NCBI RefSeq assembly: GCF_016758195.1
Contig: NZ_QYAC01000005.1
Coordinates: 124,001 to 188,000, forward strand
Length of the DNA: 64,000 nt
Direction: 5' to 3'
Source: Leucobacter chromiireducens subsp. solipictus
GTDB lineage: Bacteria; Actinomycetota; Actinomycetes; Actinomycetales; Microbacteriaceae
Shown here: piece by piece, positions 26,484 to 34,780 of the stretch
Layout: each line of letters opens with the position of its first letter
How positions within the stretch are numbered: position 1 is the stretch's first letter
Program-made: the position numbers and the translations under genes
Notes under the pieces: generated by a model
Told to the model about the DNA's origin: nothing
Database searches by the model: none
Seen by the model: the letters and a program-made list of their open reading frames with translations, nothing else

Positions 26484-27293
26484 CTAGCGGGCGTCGCCCG
26501 CGGCGGAGGCTTTCTGGGAGAAGTACACGGGGATCAGGGACAGCAGGATCATCACCGTCGCGACCACGTTGACCTGGTTGACCTCGTTGGGGCGAGCCAT
26601 CTGGTTCATGATCCACAGCGGCAGGGTCTCGACCCCGGGTGGCGCCGTGAAGATCGTGACCACGATCTCATCGAAGGACAGCGCGAAGGCGAGCAGGCCG
26701 CCCGCAATGAAGGCGCTGCGGAACTGCGGGAACGTGACGAGCCGGAAGGTCTGCGCGATGCCGGCGCCGAGATCCATCGAGGCCTCTTCGAGGTTCGGAT
26801 TCATGCGACGCAACCGGGCGATCACGTTGTTGAACACCATCACGACGCAGAACGTCGCGTGGGCAATGATCATGCCCCAGTACCCGACATTGATCCCCAT
26901 CGGCTTCAGCACCTGGTGGAAGGTGTTCGAGAGCGCGACACCGGTGACGATGCCGGGGAGGGTAATCGGAAGCACGATCAGCAGGTTCACGGTCTGCTGC
27001 CCGAAGAACCGGAAGCGCTGCAGCGCGAAGGCCGCCAGCGTGCCGAGCAGGAGCGCGATCGCGGTCGCAATGAGGGCGACGACCACGGAGTTGAGCAGCG
27101 CGGCATGCACCGCCGGATTGGCGAGCGCCTTCTGCCACCACTCCAGCGAGAACCCCGGGATCGGCCAACCGGGCACGCGGCCCGCGTTGAAGGAGTTCAT
27201 GATGATCACGAACAGGGGGATGTACATGAACCCGAGGGCGACGAGGGTGACGAGGCCGAGCACGATCTTCGTGCCGCGAGTGAGGCGAAGCAT
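26484..27293 (-). CDS. Polyamine-type ABC importer permease (PotC/YdcV-like), system 1
   Basis: 269 residues with six membrane helices. The coupling-helix EAA motif reads LEEASMDLGAGIAQTFRLVTFPQ (about residues 165-188), which docks with the ATPase. FALSFDEIVVTIFTAPPGVETLPLWI is typical of PotC/YdcV. ATG 27293 has AAAGGAG. It is the last gene of the leftward order ATPase - binding protein - permease B - permease C, 26 bp after its partner permease. Confidence 0.9.
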   Translation of the reverse strand: MLRLTRGTKIVLGLVTLVALGFMYIPLFVIIMNSFNAGRVPGWPIPGFSLEWWQKALANPAVHAALLNSVVVALIATAIALLLGTLAAFALQRFRFFGQQTVNLLIVLPITLPGIVTGVALSNTFHQVLKPMGINVGYWGMIIAHATFCVVMVFNNVIARLRRMNPNLEEASMDLGAGIAQTFRLVTFPQFRSAFIAGGLLAFALSFDEIVVTIFTAPPGVETLPLWIMNQMARPNEVNQVNVVATVMILLSLIPVYFSQKASAAGDAR

Positions 27294-27319
27294 GGGGTCT
27301 CCTTTGCGAGCCGACCGGG

Positions 27320-28204
27320 CTACAGATTGTTGAGCGCGCCGGTGCGGCGCACGGCGGTGAGATACAGCACCACGAGCACGATGGGCACCACCGAGAACGC
27401 GGCCGCCAGCGGCGGGTTCAGGTTGATGTTCTGGGCAATGATGCTGCCGATCATCTGCGTGGAGCCGCCGACGTACATCGCGGCGATGTAGTCACCGAGG
27501 CTGAGCGAGAACGTGAAGATCGATCCGGCGATCAGCGAGGGGAGGAGGAGCGGGGCCACGACGGTGCGGATCGTGCGGCCGCCACGCGCGCCCAAGTCCG
27601 AGGACGCATCGAAGAGATTCGCCGGGATCTGTGACACCGCCGCGTATACGGGGATCGCCATATAGGGGAACCAGAGGTACACGAGCGTGAGGATCACCGT
27701 CAGGATGCCGAAGCCGGGTCCCTCGATTCCGAGGGGCGAGAGCGCCCAATTGAAGAAGCCGGTTTCGGTCCAGACCAGGCGCATGGCGATGATCTTGACC
27801 AGGTACCCGGCCCAGAGCGGCAGCGTCACCAGGACGGCAAGCGTGGCGCGGAGCTTCGGACCCGCGACCTTCGCCATGAAGACGGCGAGCGGGATCGCCA
27901 CGGCCGCGCAGATCGCCGTCACCGCGAGTGCGATCCCGAGCGTGCGCAGCGCCGTGCCGAGATAGGCCGGGACGGTGAAGATCTGCTGGAAGTTCTCGAG
28001 CGTGAAGCCGGGCTTGACGCGTGAGGTAAACGGATCCGTCGTCCAGAACGCCGTGATCAGGAGGAGCGCGAGCGACAGGATGTACACGCCCACGAGCCAG
28101 GTCATCGGCAAAGCCAGAAGTGACGCGAGGCGCGCCCGTGGGTGCCGGGCGAGCGCGGTGGAGAGGGGAGTGGGGCGGCGGTCGAGTGCGGGCTGGTGAC
28201 TCAC
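27320..28204 (-). CDS. Polyamine-type ABC importer permease (PotB/YdcU-like), system 1
   Basis: 294 residues with six membrane helices and a longer cytoplasmic N terminus (about 30 residues). EAA motif LFDASSDLGARGGRTIRTVVAPLLLP (about 202-227) and TFSLSLGDYIAAMYVGGSTQMIGSII are typical of PotB/YdcU. GTG 28204 has GAGGAA upstream. It pairs with the permease at 26484-27293. A 158-bp gap with two hairpins separates it from the binding-protein gene. Confidence 0.9.
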   Translation of the reverse strand: MSHQPALDRRPTPLSTALARHPRARLASLLALPMTWLVGVYILSLALLLITAFWTTDPFTSRVKPGFTLENFQQIFTVPAYLGTALRTLGIALAVTAICAAVAIPLAVFMAKVAGPKLRATLAVLVTLPLWAGYLVKIIAMRLVWTETGFFNWALSPLGIEGPGFGILTVILTLVYLWFPYMAIPVYAAVSQIPANLFDASSDLGARGGRTIRTVVAPLLLPSLIAGSIFTFSLSLGDYIAAMYVGGSTQMIGSIIAQNINLNPPLAAAFSVVPIVLVVLYLTAVRRTGALNNL

Positions 28205-28278
28205 GGTGCTTCCTCGCTGCGAGAGTGGTGACGGGACGGGAATACCGGGCGGCGTCGCGCGTTATGTCCCGTGGGGAT

Positions 28279-28293
28279 GGGCGCTGTGCGCCC
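28279..28293 (-). terminator. Small hairpin in potD-potB gap
   Basis: GGGCGC (28279-28284) pairs with GCGCCC (28288-28293) around TGT. It is next to a larger hairpin at 28304-28345 and probably adds to mRNA stabilisation or attenuation between binding-protein and permease genes. Confidence 0.4.
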
Positions 28294-28303
28294 GGATGGG
28301 AAA

Positions 28304-28345
28304 CGATGGGTGCCCGCGGCGCGACCGCGAAGCGGGCGCCCATCG
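28304..28345 (-). terminator. 14-bp intercistronic stem-loop after binding-protein gene
   Basis: CGATGGGTGCCCGC (28304-28317) pairs with GCGGGCGCCCATCG (28332-28345), one G-U type mismatch, 14-nt loop, 18 bp after the binding-protein stop. Such structures commonly protect the upstream message so that binding protein is made in excess over permeases. Confidence 0.6.
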
Positions 28346-28362
28346 TCATGTGTGGGCGAGCG

Positions 28363-29541
28363 TTAGCCCTTGACCGTGGCCCAGGCCTTCGTCCAGTCCT
28401 GGTAGTTCGTGCACCGCACGTCGGTGCGGCCGTCGATGCACTGGTCGATCGGGGTGGTCCAGAACCACACCTGCGTGAAGTACTCCTCGTCGGTGGCGTT
28501 GAAGTAGTCGCAGTGCGCCTTCGCCTCGTCGCTGGTCTCGCAGAACGCGGCGTTCGCCGGGGCCATACCGAAGTTCATCGCGATCTGGCCGTTCACGTCG
28601 GGCGCGCTGGTGTAGTCCATCCAGGCGTAGGCGCAGTTCGGGTTCTTCGCCTCGGCGGCGAGCATCCACGCGTCCGACCAGCCGGTCGATCCCTCTTCGG
28701 GGAGCACGCTCTTGAACTTGTCGTCCTGGGTGGCCTTGCGCAGCACTTCCCAGGACGTGCCGACCACCGAGTTGCCGCCGGTGAAGGAGGTGACGTTGGT
28801 CGCGGGCGACCAGTACTCGGACACCATGCCGTTCTGCTGCTTCATGAGGTCGGTCGCGGCCTGAAGCTGAGCCTCGTCGAGCGCGTAGGGGTTCGTGATC
28901 CCGAGATCCGGCTCGTGCTCCATGAGGTAGATCGCGGCGTCCGCGAGATAGATGGGGCTATCGTAGGCGGCGATCTTGCCCGCGTAGGGGCTGTCCTTCT
29001 CCCACACAACGTCCCAGCTCGTGGGCTCTTCGGTCACGACCGTGGAATCGTACTGCAGGATGTTCGCGCCGCGGCCGATCGGGATCCCGTACACGTTGCC
29101 GTTCAGGGTGTCGTACATCTGGCCCTTCATGCCCGGGACGATATCGTCGCCGAAGTTCGGGATGAGCTCGGTGTTGATGGGCTGCACGTTGCCGTCGACG
29201 ATGAGCCGGAGGCTCGCGTCACCGGACGCGGAGACCAGATCGTACTCGCCGGTGCGCATCAGCTGCACCATCTCGTCGCTGGTCGCGGCGACCTTGCGGT
29301 TCACGGTGCATCCTGTGGCGTCCTCGAACGGCTTGGCCCAGGCGTCCTCGACGAAGCCGGACCAGGCCACAATGTTGACCTCCTGCTCCGTGTCGCCGAG
29401 CCCCTCCATGGTGGGGATATCGGGGACGTCGATCGAGATTTCGCCCGGGGCGGCATCGCCGCCGCTCGACGAGGCGCAGCCGGAGAGCGCGAGGCCCGCC
29501 GCGGCGATCAACGCCGCGGGGATGAGCAGTTGTTTCTTCAT
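28363..29541 (-). CDS. Polyamine-type ABC importer binding lipoprotein (PotD/YdcS-like), system 1
   Basis: 392 residues. Lipoprotein signal peptide with lipobox LSGC (C22). The mature part is a type II periplasmic-binding fold: VNIVAWSGFVEDAWAKPFEDATGCTVNRKV, YDLVSASGDASLRLIVDGNVQPINTELIPNF, and YGIPIGRGANILQYDSTVV resemble YdcS/PotD-type spermidine/putrescine-binding proteins. Several cysteines in the C-terminal part (DQCIDGRTDVRCTN) could form a disulfide outside the cell. ATG 29541 follows CAAGGAG. The ligand is inferred only from family and context. Confidence 0.88.
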   Translation of the reverse strand: MKKQLLIPAALIAAAGLALSGCASSSGGDAAPGEISIDVPDIPTMEGLGDTEQEVNIVAWSGFVEDAWAKPFEDATGCTVNRKVAATSDEMVQLMRTGEYDLVSASGDASLRLIVDGNVQPINTELIPNFGDDIVPGMKGQMYDTLNGNVYGIPIGRGANILQYDSTVVTEEPTSWDVVWEKDSPYAGKIAAYDSPIYLADAAIYLMEHEPDLGITNPYALDEAQLQAATDLMKQQNGMVSEYWSPATNVTSFTGGNSVVGTSWEVLRKATQDDKFKSVLPEEGSTGWSDAWMLAAEAKNPNCAYAWMDYTSAPDVNGQIAMNFGMAPANAAFCETSDEAKAHCDYFNATDEEYFTQVWFWTTPIDQCIDGRTDVRCTNYQDWTKAWATVKG

Positions 29542-29551
29542 TGGAACTCCT

Positions 29552-29587
29552 TGGGTGGATGGGGTGGATGGGGTGGATGTGGCGGAT
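29552..29587. repeat. 9-bp tandem repeat (GGGGTGGAT) before binding-protein gene
   Basis: Two exact and two imperfect copies of GGGGTGGAT lie in the gap between the ATPase and binding-protein genes, starting 11 bp upstream of the binding-protein ATG. Copy-number change would alter leader length but not the ribosome-binding site to start spacing. Confidence 0.6.
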
Positions 29588-29630
29588 GAGAACGGTGGGG
29601 CGGGAGAGCGGAGCCGCTGGCCCCGCGGGA

Positions 29631-30716
29631 TCAGGCCGCGGTGCGAGTTGCGGCCTGCGCGGCTTCGGGCACGGCGACCGCGTGATCCCGTGCGAAGCGA
29701 ACGCTCACGGCGTCGCCGCGCGAGATCGTGGGCGCTGCGTGTGGCGTGCCCGAATTCTGCTGCTCGGCGATGAACCGGAACCCGCCGGCCGTCTCGACGA
29801 GGGTGCGCGTGTGTGCGCCGGCGTAGACGGTCTCGACGACGGTGCCGGGAAGCGCGATCTCGCCGCTCGCGACGGGCGCGCTCGGATCCTGCAGTACGAC
29901 GCGTTCGGGGCGCACGCTGTGGGGCGCGGCCGTGCCCAGCACCCGCTGGGCGTCGGCGCCGGCGAGGAAGTTCGTGACGCCGAGGAAGCGCGCCACGAAC
30001 TCGGTCTGCGGGAACTCGTACACCTCGCGGGGGCTGCCGACCTGCTCGATCTTGCCGCCGTTGAACACCGCGACGCGGTCGGAGAGCGTCAGGGCCTCTT
30101 CCTGATCGTGGGTCACGAACACGAAGGTGATCCCCACCTCGCGCTGGATCTGCTTGAGCTCGAACTGCATCTGCTCGCGGAGCTGCTTGTCAAGGGCGCC
30201 GAGCGGCTCGTCGAGGAGGAGCACCTGGGGGCGCAGGATCAGGGCGCGAGCGAGGGCGATCCGCTGGCGCTGCCCGCCGGAGAGCTGCGACGGCCGGCGC
30301 TGCGCCAGGTGGCTGAGCTGTACCTGTTCGAGGGACTCCCCGACCCGGGCCGCGCGCTCCGTCTTGCTGATCCCGCGCACCTTGAGCCCTTAGGCCACGT
30401 TCTCCGCGATGGTGAGGTGCGGGAAGAGCGCGTAGTCCTGGAACACGGTGTTGACCGCGCGATCGAACGGGGCCGACTTCGTGACGTCCGTGCCGTGGAG
30501 CAGGATCCGACCGGCGGTGGGCTCTTCGAAGCCGGCGATCATGCGCAGCACGGTGGTTTTGCCGGAGCCCGACGGGCCCAGCATCGAGAAGAACTCGCCC
30601 GCGCGGATGTCGATGTCGAGCTCGTTGACGGCCACGAGGTCGCCGAACTGCTTGCGCACGCCCTGGACCGAGACGGCGATCTCTGCCTCGGTGGCGTGGG
30701 GGGTGGGGTGGGGCAT
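29631..30716 (-). pseudogene. Polyamine-type ABC importer ATPase (PotA-like), system 1, interrupted by in-frame TAA
   Basis: Read from ATG 30716 this would be a 361-codon PotA-type ATPase, but codon 109 (30390-30392) is TAA. Everything on both sides is intact and in the same frame: Walker A GPSGSGKT (47-54), Q-loop Q93, then after the stop signature LSGGQ (145-149), Walker B VLLLDEP (D169, E170), the His loop VTHDQEE and a C-terminal TOBE domain. The stop falls in the block ENVA-stop-GLKVRG; the two other ATPases in the window have Tyr (131) or Phe (105) there, so one base change TAC/TAT to TAA explains it. A GTG at 30380 lies behind TAAGGG and could restart translation of the C-terminal part. 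Either a nonsense mutation, a sequencing error, or a split ATPase. Confidence 0.85.
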
Positions 30717-30925
30717 GGTGCGCTGCTCCTCAACGTCGTTGTCGAACCAATGTGATGAACCATAACATATGGGTTTATAGGATTTTAACGATGTGCGTGT
30801 GCCAAGATCACGATTCGATGACGGAGCGGCACAGCAAATCTCCACGCCGGCCGTGACAGACTCAAGTGGGATCCGGCTCAGTTCGATCCGACTCGACGCA
30901 CATCGGCCGCGAACGGAGGGAACGC
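30717..30925. promoter_or_regulatory. A+T-rich divergent promoter region, potA-type / gntR
   Basis: The segment 30751-30792 (AACCATAACATATGGGTT, then TATAGGATTTTAACG) is far richer in A+T than its surroundings and contains an imperfect inverted repeat AACC-ATA / TAT-GGGTT at about 30761-30778. It probably holds back-to-back promoters and the operator of the adjacent GntR protein. Confidence 0.45.
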
Positions 30926-31732
30926 ATGAGCGAAACCGCGCTGCTGTCGCCGCCGAGCCGCCTGCGCGTCGCCGCGTTCTCCCCGATCGGCGAGGAAGGG
31001 CGCACCGAGCTCGTCGAGTCCCGGATCGTCCAGGCGATCTCGGTGGGCGCGTTCACCGAGGGGGAGCGACTGCCGAGCGAAACGGAACTCTCGGCGCTCC
31101 TCGGCGTCGCCGTCGTCACGGTGCGCGAGGCGCTGGGCACGCTCCGGCACCGCGGCCTGATCGAAACGCGGCGCGGTCGGAACGGCGGCAGCTTCGTGCG
31201 CCCGAGCCACGGCGCGGTCGAGGAAGTGAACGCGCGCGCCCTGATGGACCTCCCGCGCGTCTCGCTCGCCGATCTCGGCGTGCACTATGAGGTCGTGTCC
31301 GCGGCCTGCGCCGAATACGCGTGCCAGCGCGCCACGCCGGAGGAGCTTGAGATTGTCGCCGAGATTCTCGACGAGTCCCGCGGCCTGGAGCGGGCGCCGT
31401 GGCGGCGCCGCATCACCGAGGTGCAGCTGGAGCTCGCGGCGCTCAGCCAGTCAGTGCGGCTCACGAACGAGCACGTGCGCGTGCAAACCGAGTTCACCCC
31501 GTTCCTCGCGCTCCAGGACCTGGACCGGGAAGCCCGGCTCGGGACCCACGACGCGCTGGTCGCCCAGCTCGAGGCGACCCGCGCCGGCGACGTGTCCCGG
31601 GCGCGTGCGGCCGTGCGCGAGGGGGTTCGCGCCTCCGTGCGGTGGCTCGTCGCGTTTCGCGCCGAACTTCTCGCGGATCCCCGCCCGGAGCATCTTCGTG
31701 GCACACTGGAGGCTCGAAGCCGGGACGAGTGA
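30926..31732 (+). CDS. GntR-family (FadR-like) transcriptional regulator
   Basis: 268 residues; ATG 30926 follows GGAGGG. Residues about 28-95 are the winged helix ([58 protein letters not shown]). The C-terminal helical region (115-250) resembles an FCD ligand domain, but the usual three-histidine metal site is incomplete: only the THDALV histidine is evident. It is divergent from the system 1 importer and 33 bp upstream of a Cache-domain gene on the same strand, so it likely controls both. Confidence 0.87.
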   Translation: MSETALLSPPSRLRVAAFSPIGEEGRTELVESRIVQAISVGAFTEGERLPSETELSALLGVAVVTVREALGTLRHRGLIETRRGRNGGSFVRPSHGAVEEVNARALMDLPRVSLADLGVHYEVVSAACAEYACQRATPEELEIVAEILDESRGLERAPWRRRITEVQLELAALSQSVRLTNEHVRVQTEFTPFLALQDLDREARLGTHDALVAQLEATRAGDVSRARAAVREGVRASVRWLVAFRAELLADPRPEHLRGTLEARSRDE

Positions 31733-31765
31733 TCCGGGCAGAGCCTCAGCGGAGAGGGGGACGAC

Positions 31766-32482
31766 ATGCCACAGCAGGCCGTACAGGATCGGAAGCTGGA
31801 CGCCGCGCTGGCGCGCATCGAGGAGTTCTTCGACGGCGTGTTCGCCCCGCTCGACGAGTGGCTTCCGCGGCTGCAGGCGCAGCTGACCGAGGCGATCGCT
31901 GACGGGCGCGTGACGGGCCCGCACCTTGCTGGCCTGGTGGAACGTGACGCCCACGCGATCCTCGACGGCAGCGAGCGGCCGCTCTACGGTGCCGGATATT
32001 GCGCCAGCGACGCGGTCGTGTCCGAAGGAAACCCCCTCGCATGGTGGCAGGGTCCGCACCGCAATCTTCTGGCCGCCTCGACCTTTGGCCCCGGCCAGGC
32101 CGCCATCGATCTCGTGCGACTCGAGTGGTACCGCGTGCCCGAAGCGACGGGCGTTCGGCACGTTGCGGGGCCCTTTGTGGATTACCTGTGCTCCAACGAA
32201 ATCACGCTGACCTCGGCGATCCCGGTGTTCCTGAACGGCACGTTCGCGGGCGTGGTCTGCGCCGACGTGCTCGTCTCCTCGTTGGAGGGGGCGCTGCAGG
32301 CCGAACTCGCCGGCGGCGCGACGCTCATTAACGCCAGTGGGCGCGTGGTCCTCTCCGCAGATCCCGACCGTGAGACCGGCGACCGGTGCATGGGGCCCGA
32401 ACCCGAGCGTGAACTTGACGCCCTGGTCGCCGCGGGCCGCGCGGTTCGCTCGACCCGCTACCCCTTCGCGCTCCTCGGCTGA
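31766..32482 (+). CDS. Soluble Cache (PDC-like) sensor-domain protein
   Basis: 238 residues with no signal peptide and no membrane helix. The N-terminal helix (about 8-50) leads into a Cache-type fold: VRLEWYRVPEATGVRHVAGPFVDYLCSNEITLTSAIPVF and LNGTFAGVVCADVLVSSLEG match the ligand-binding core of extracellular PDC sensors (WY...GP-DY...TSAIPV...G-VCADV). Such domains normally sit outside the membrane on chemoreceptors and kinases and bind amino acids or amines. Here it is free and cytoplasmic, with no output domain, directly behind a GntR gene. It may be a ligand-binding accessory protein for that regulator; this is inference. ATG 31766 has GGAGAGGGGGA upstream. It ends 7 bp from the convergent manC. 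Confidence 0.75.
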   Translation: MPQQAVQDRKLDAALARIEEFFDGVFAPLDEWLPRLQAQLTEAIADGRVTGPHLAGLVERDAHAILDGSERPLYGAGYCASDAVVSEGNPLAWWQGPHRNLLAASTFGPGQAAIDLVRLEWYRVPEATGVRHVAGPFVDYLCSNEITLTSAIPVFLNGTFAGVVCADVLVSSLEGALQAELAGGATLINASGRVVLSADPDRETGDRCMGPEPERELDALVAAGRAVRSTRYPFALLG

Positions 32483-32489
32483 GACGCTC

Positions 32490-33620
32490 CTAAAGCAGGT
32501 GCCCGCCGCCCGAGACCTTCATGCGGTTCACCAGGTTCTTCACATCTTGTGCGCGCCGCTTCGAGGTCACAAGGAGCACGTCGGCGGTGTCCACCACCAC
32601 GACGTCCTCGACGCCGACGAGGGCGACGAGCCGGTTGCTCTCGGAGACCACAATGCCGCTCGACGCGTCGGACAGCACCTGCGCCCCATCGCCCAGGACC
32701 GCGAGGTCGCTGCCGCGGCCGCGCGTCAGGAGATTCGCCACGGAGGCGAAGTCGCCCACGTCGTCCCAGTCGAAGTGGGCGGCCACGCAGACCATCTTGC
32801 CCGCGGCCGCTGCCGGCTCCGCGACCGTGTAATCGATCGCGATCTTCGGGAGCGTAGGCCACAGCCGATCGCGGGTCGCCGCGCCCTGCTCGGTGCCCCA
32901 CGTTGCCGCGATCTCGCGCAGTGCGCGGACCATTTCGGGCTCCGCGAGGGCCATCTGGTCCAGGAGGACGCTCGCGCGGGCGATGAACATCCCCGCGTTC
33001 CAGAGGTACCCGCCATCGGCGAGATACTGCTCTGCCTGGGCGGCGTCGGGCTTCTCAACGAACTCGGTCACGTCGTAGACGTCGAAGGGCGCGAGATCGC
33101 CGCGGGCAGTGCCGCATGAAATGTATCCGAAGCCGGTCGCCGGATGCGACGGGTGGATGCCGATCGTGGCGATATATCCCTGGTCGGCGGCTTGCACCGC
33201 GGTGGTGACCGCGCGCTGGAAGAGGACGTCGCCGCGGATCACGTGGTCGGCGGCAAAGGAGCCGAGGATCGCGTCCGGATCGCGCAGCTCGAGGATCGCG
33301 GCCGCGAGGCCGATCGCGGCGGAGGAGTCCTTGGGCTCACTTTCCGTGATCAGGTTCTCCGCGAGGAGCTCGGGCAGCTGATCCGCCACGGAGGTGCGGT
33401 GCGAGTTCCCGGTCACCACCATGACGCGCTCAGGCGGCGCGATCGGTGCGAGACGCACCCAGGTCGCGCGTAGCAACGAATCGCCGGATCCCGTGAGATC
33501 GAGCAGGAATTTCGGGGCATTGGCGCGGGAGAGTGGCCAGAGTCGTGAACCCACCCCGCCCGCGGGGATCACGCAGGTGAGCCGGTCGATGGCGGAGGAG
33601 TGCTCAGAAGCGTCGGTCAT
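32490..33620 (-). CDS. manC: Mannose-1-phosphate guanylyltransferase
   Basis: 376 residues. The nucleotidyltransferase loop CVIPAGGVGSRLWPLSR (16-32) and the lysine of APKFLLDL (K37), then SSAAIGLAAA, FAADHVI, and FVEKPD (metal/sugar site) identify a GDP-mannose pyrophosphorylase. It makes GDP-mannose from mannose 1-phosphate and GTP for glycolipids and wall glycans. No isomerase domain is fused. ATG 33620 lies 7 nt after TAGTCT, so leaderless translation is likely, though GGAGTCC also resembles a ribosome-binding site. It is divergent from sdhCDAB. Confidence 0.93.
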   Translation of the reverse strand: MTDASEHSSAIDRLTCVIPAGGVGSRLWPLSRANAPKFLLDLTGSGDSLLRATWVRLAPIAPPERVMVVTGNSHRTSVADQLPELLAENLITESEPKDSSAAIGLAAAILELRDPDAILGSFAADHVIRGDVLFQRAVTTAVQAADQGYIATIGIHPSHPATGFGYISCGTARGDLAPFDVYDVTEFVEKPDAAQAEQYLADGGYLWNAGMFIARASVLLDQMALAEPEMVRALREIAATWGTEQGAATRDRLWPTLPKIAIDYTVAEPAAAAGKMVCVAAHFDWDDVGDFASVANLLTRGRGSDLAVLGDGAQVLSDASSGIVVSESNRLVALVGVEDVVVVDTADVLLVTSKRRAQDVKNLVNRMKVSGGGHLL

Positions 33621-33627
33621 GGACTCC

Positions 33628-33633
33628 AGACTA
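33628..33633 (-). promoter_or_regulatory. -10 box (TAGTCT) of a leaderless manC transcript
   Basis: TAGTCT on the minus strand, seven nt before the ATG at 33620. Confidence 0.5.
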
Positions 33634-33705
33634 GCCGGGTGCGCTGGGCCTCCGCGGGGAGAAGCTGCGGCGCTCGCGGACGAAAAACAGCCTCCGCCGC
33701 GTGGG

Positions 33706-33736
33706 TTCGGGTGCGCTTCAGAATGGTGTCATAATG
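33706..33736 (+). promoter_or_regulatory. Candidate sdh operon promoter
   Basis: TTCGGG (33706-33711) and CATAAT (33730-33735) are 18 bp apart, about 125 bp before sdhC. The 240-bp gap otherwise shows no gene; the predicted leader is long. Confidence 0.4.
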
Positions 33737-33859
33737 GATGGCGCAGTGGATTCTCAGCCTGGTGTGGTTTTGGGTGCGCCGAGCGCGCCCGTACTGCGGT
33801 GAGAACACGATGTCAGCTGCCGGCTCCTGTCCGGCGAAGCAAGACCAAGGAGGAAGCTC

Positions 33860-34276
33860 GTGTCAGCCCAAACGGCAGAGGCCGCGCCCGCGGCGAAGCA
33901 AAAGAGTCGCCCGGGTGGCACGCTCTACCGCGGCTACGAGGGAATGTGGTCGTGGGTTCTGCACCGCATTACCGGTGTCGCCATCTTCTTCTTCCTGCTC
34001 GTCCACGTGCTGGACACCGCGCTCATCCGGGTCAGCCCTGAGGCGTACAACGCGGTCATGAGCACCTACAAGACGCCCATTATGGGCCTCGGCGAGGCTG
34101 CGCTGGTCGCCGCCATCGTCTTCCACGCCTACAACGGCATCCGAATCATCCTGGTGGACTACTGGAGCAAGGGCGCGAAGTACCAGCGCGTCATGTTCTG
34201 GGTTGTCATCGCCGCCTGGGTCATCACGATGGCCGGCTTCCTGCCGCGCCACCTGATGAACGTGTTCGGTCACTAA
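33860..34276 (+). CDS. sdhC: Succinate dehydrogenase cytochrome b556 subunit
   Basis: 138 residues from GTG 33860 with AAGGAGGAA upstream. Three membrane helices; GMWSWVLHRITGVAIFFFLLVHVLDTALI carries the conserved S/H-R-I-T-G quinone-side motif, and the haem-ligand histidine is in VLDTALI-preceding LLVHV or in AIVFHAYNGIRI. It anchors the succinate:quinone reductase in the membrane. First gene of sdhCDAB. Confidence 0.95.
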   Translation: MSAQTAEAAPAAKQKSRPGGTLYRGYEGMWSWVLHRITGVAIFFFLLVHVLDTALIRVSPEAYNAVMSTYKTPIMGLGEAALVAAIVFHAYNGIRIILVDYWSKGAKYQRVMFWVVIAAWVITMAGFLPRHLMNVFGH

Positions 34277-34291
34277 GGCGAGGAGAGAAAC

Positions 34292-34735
34292 ATGACGATG
34301 ACGATTGACGCTCCGCGCTCACAGACCCCCGCGAAGAAGCGCACCAACTGGGAAAAGTGGGGCTGGATCTACATGCGCGTCTCGGGCGTGCTGCTCGTGG
34401 TGCTCGTGTTCGGACACCTCGCCTCCAACCTCCTCCTCACCGAGGGCGGGGTCCACGCCATCAACTTCGGTTTCGTGGCCGGCAAGCTCGCGAGCCCGTT
34501 CTGGCAGATCTGGGACACGCTGCTGCTGATCCTCGCGCTCATTCACGGCGCCAACGGCATGCGCACGATCGTGAACGACTACGTGTCGCGCCCCGGACTC
34601 GCCAAGGCCTTCAAGGTCGCGCTCTTCCTGTCGGCAGCACTGCTGATCCTGCTGGGCACCTTCGTGATTTACACGCTGGATCCCTGCCCCGCTGGTGCAG
34701 ACCCGGCGCTCGTCGCGTCGTTCTGCAAGGCATAA
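34292..34735 (+). CDS. sdhD: Succinate dehydrogenase hydrophobic membrane anchor
   Basis: 147 residues, ATG 34292 with GAGGAGA upstream, 15 bp after sdhC. Three helices: YMRVSGVLLVVLVFGHLASNLLL, the middle FWQIWDTLLLILALIHGANGMRTIVNDYV (HGANG histidine is the usual haem ligand), and a last helix before a Cys-containing tail (DPCPAG...FCKA). Pairs with SdhC to form the quinone and haem site. Confidence 0.93.
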   Translation: MTMTIDAPRSQTPAKKRTNWEKWGWIYMRVSGVLLVVLVFGHLASNLLLTEGGVHAINFGFVAGKLASPFWQIWDTLLLILALIHGANGMRTIVNDYVSRPGLAKAFKVALFLSAALLILLGTFVIYTLDPCPAGADPALVASFCKA

Positions 34736-34780
34736 CCCGGTATCCCGGCACAGATTTTCAGTAACGAGAATAGGACCCAC

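Noticed and set aside
30381-30716. Reading the TAA in the ATPase as a recoded codon
   Set aside because: No known bacterial system reads TAA as tyrosine, and TAA is used as a normal stop elsewhere in the window (for example after sdhB and the microprotein gene).
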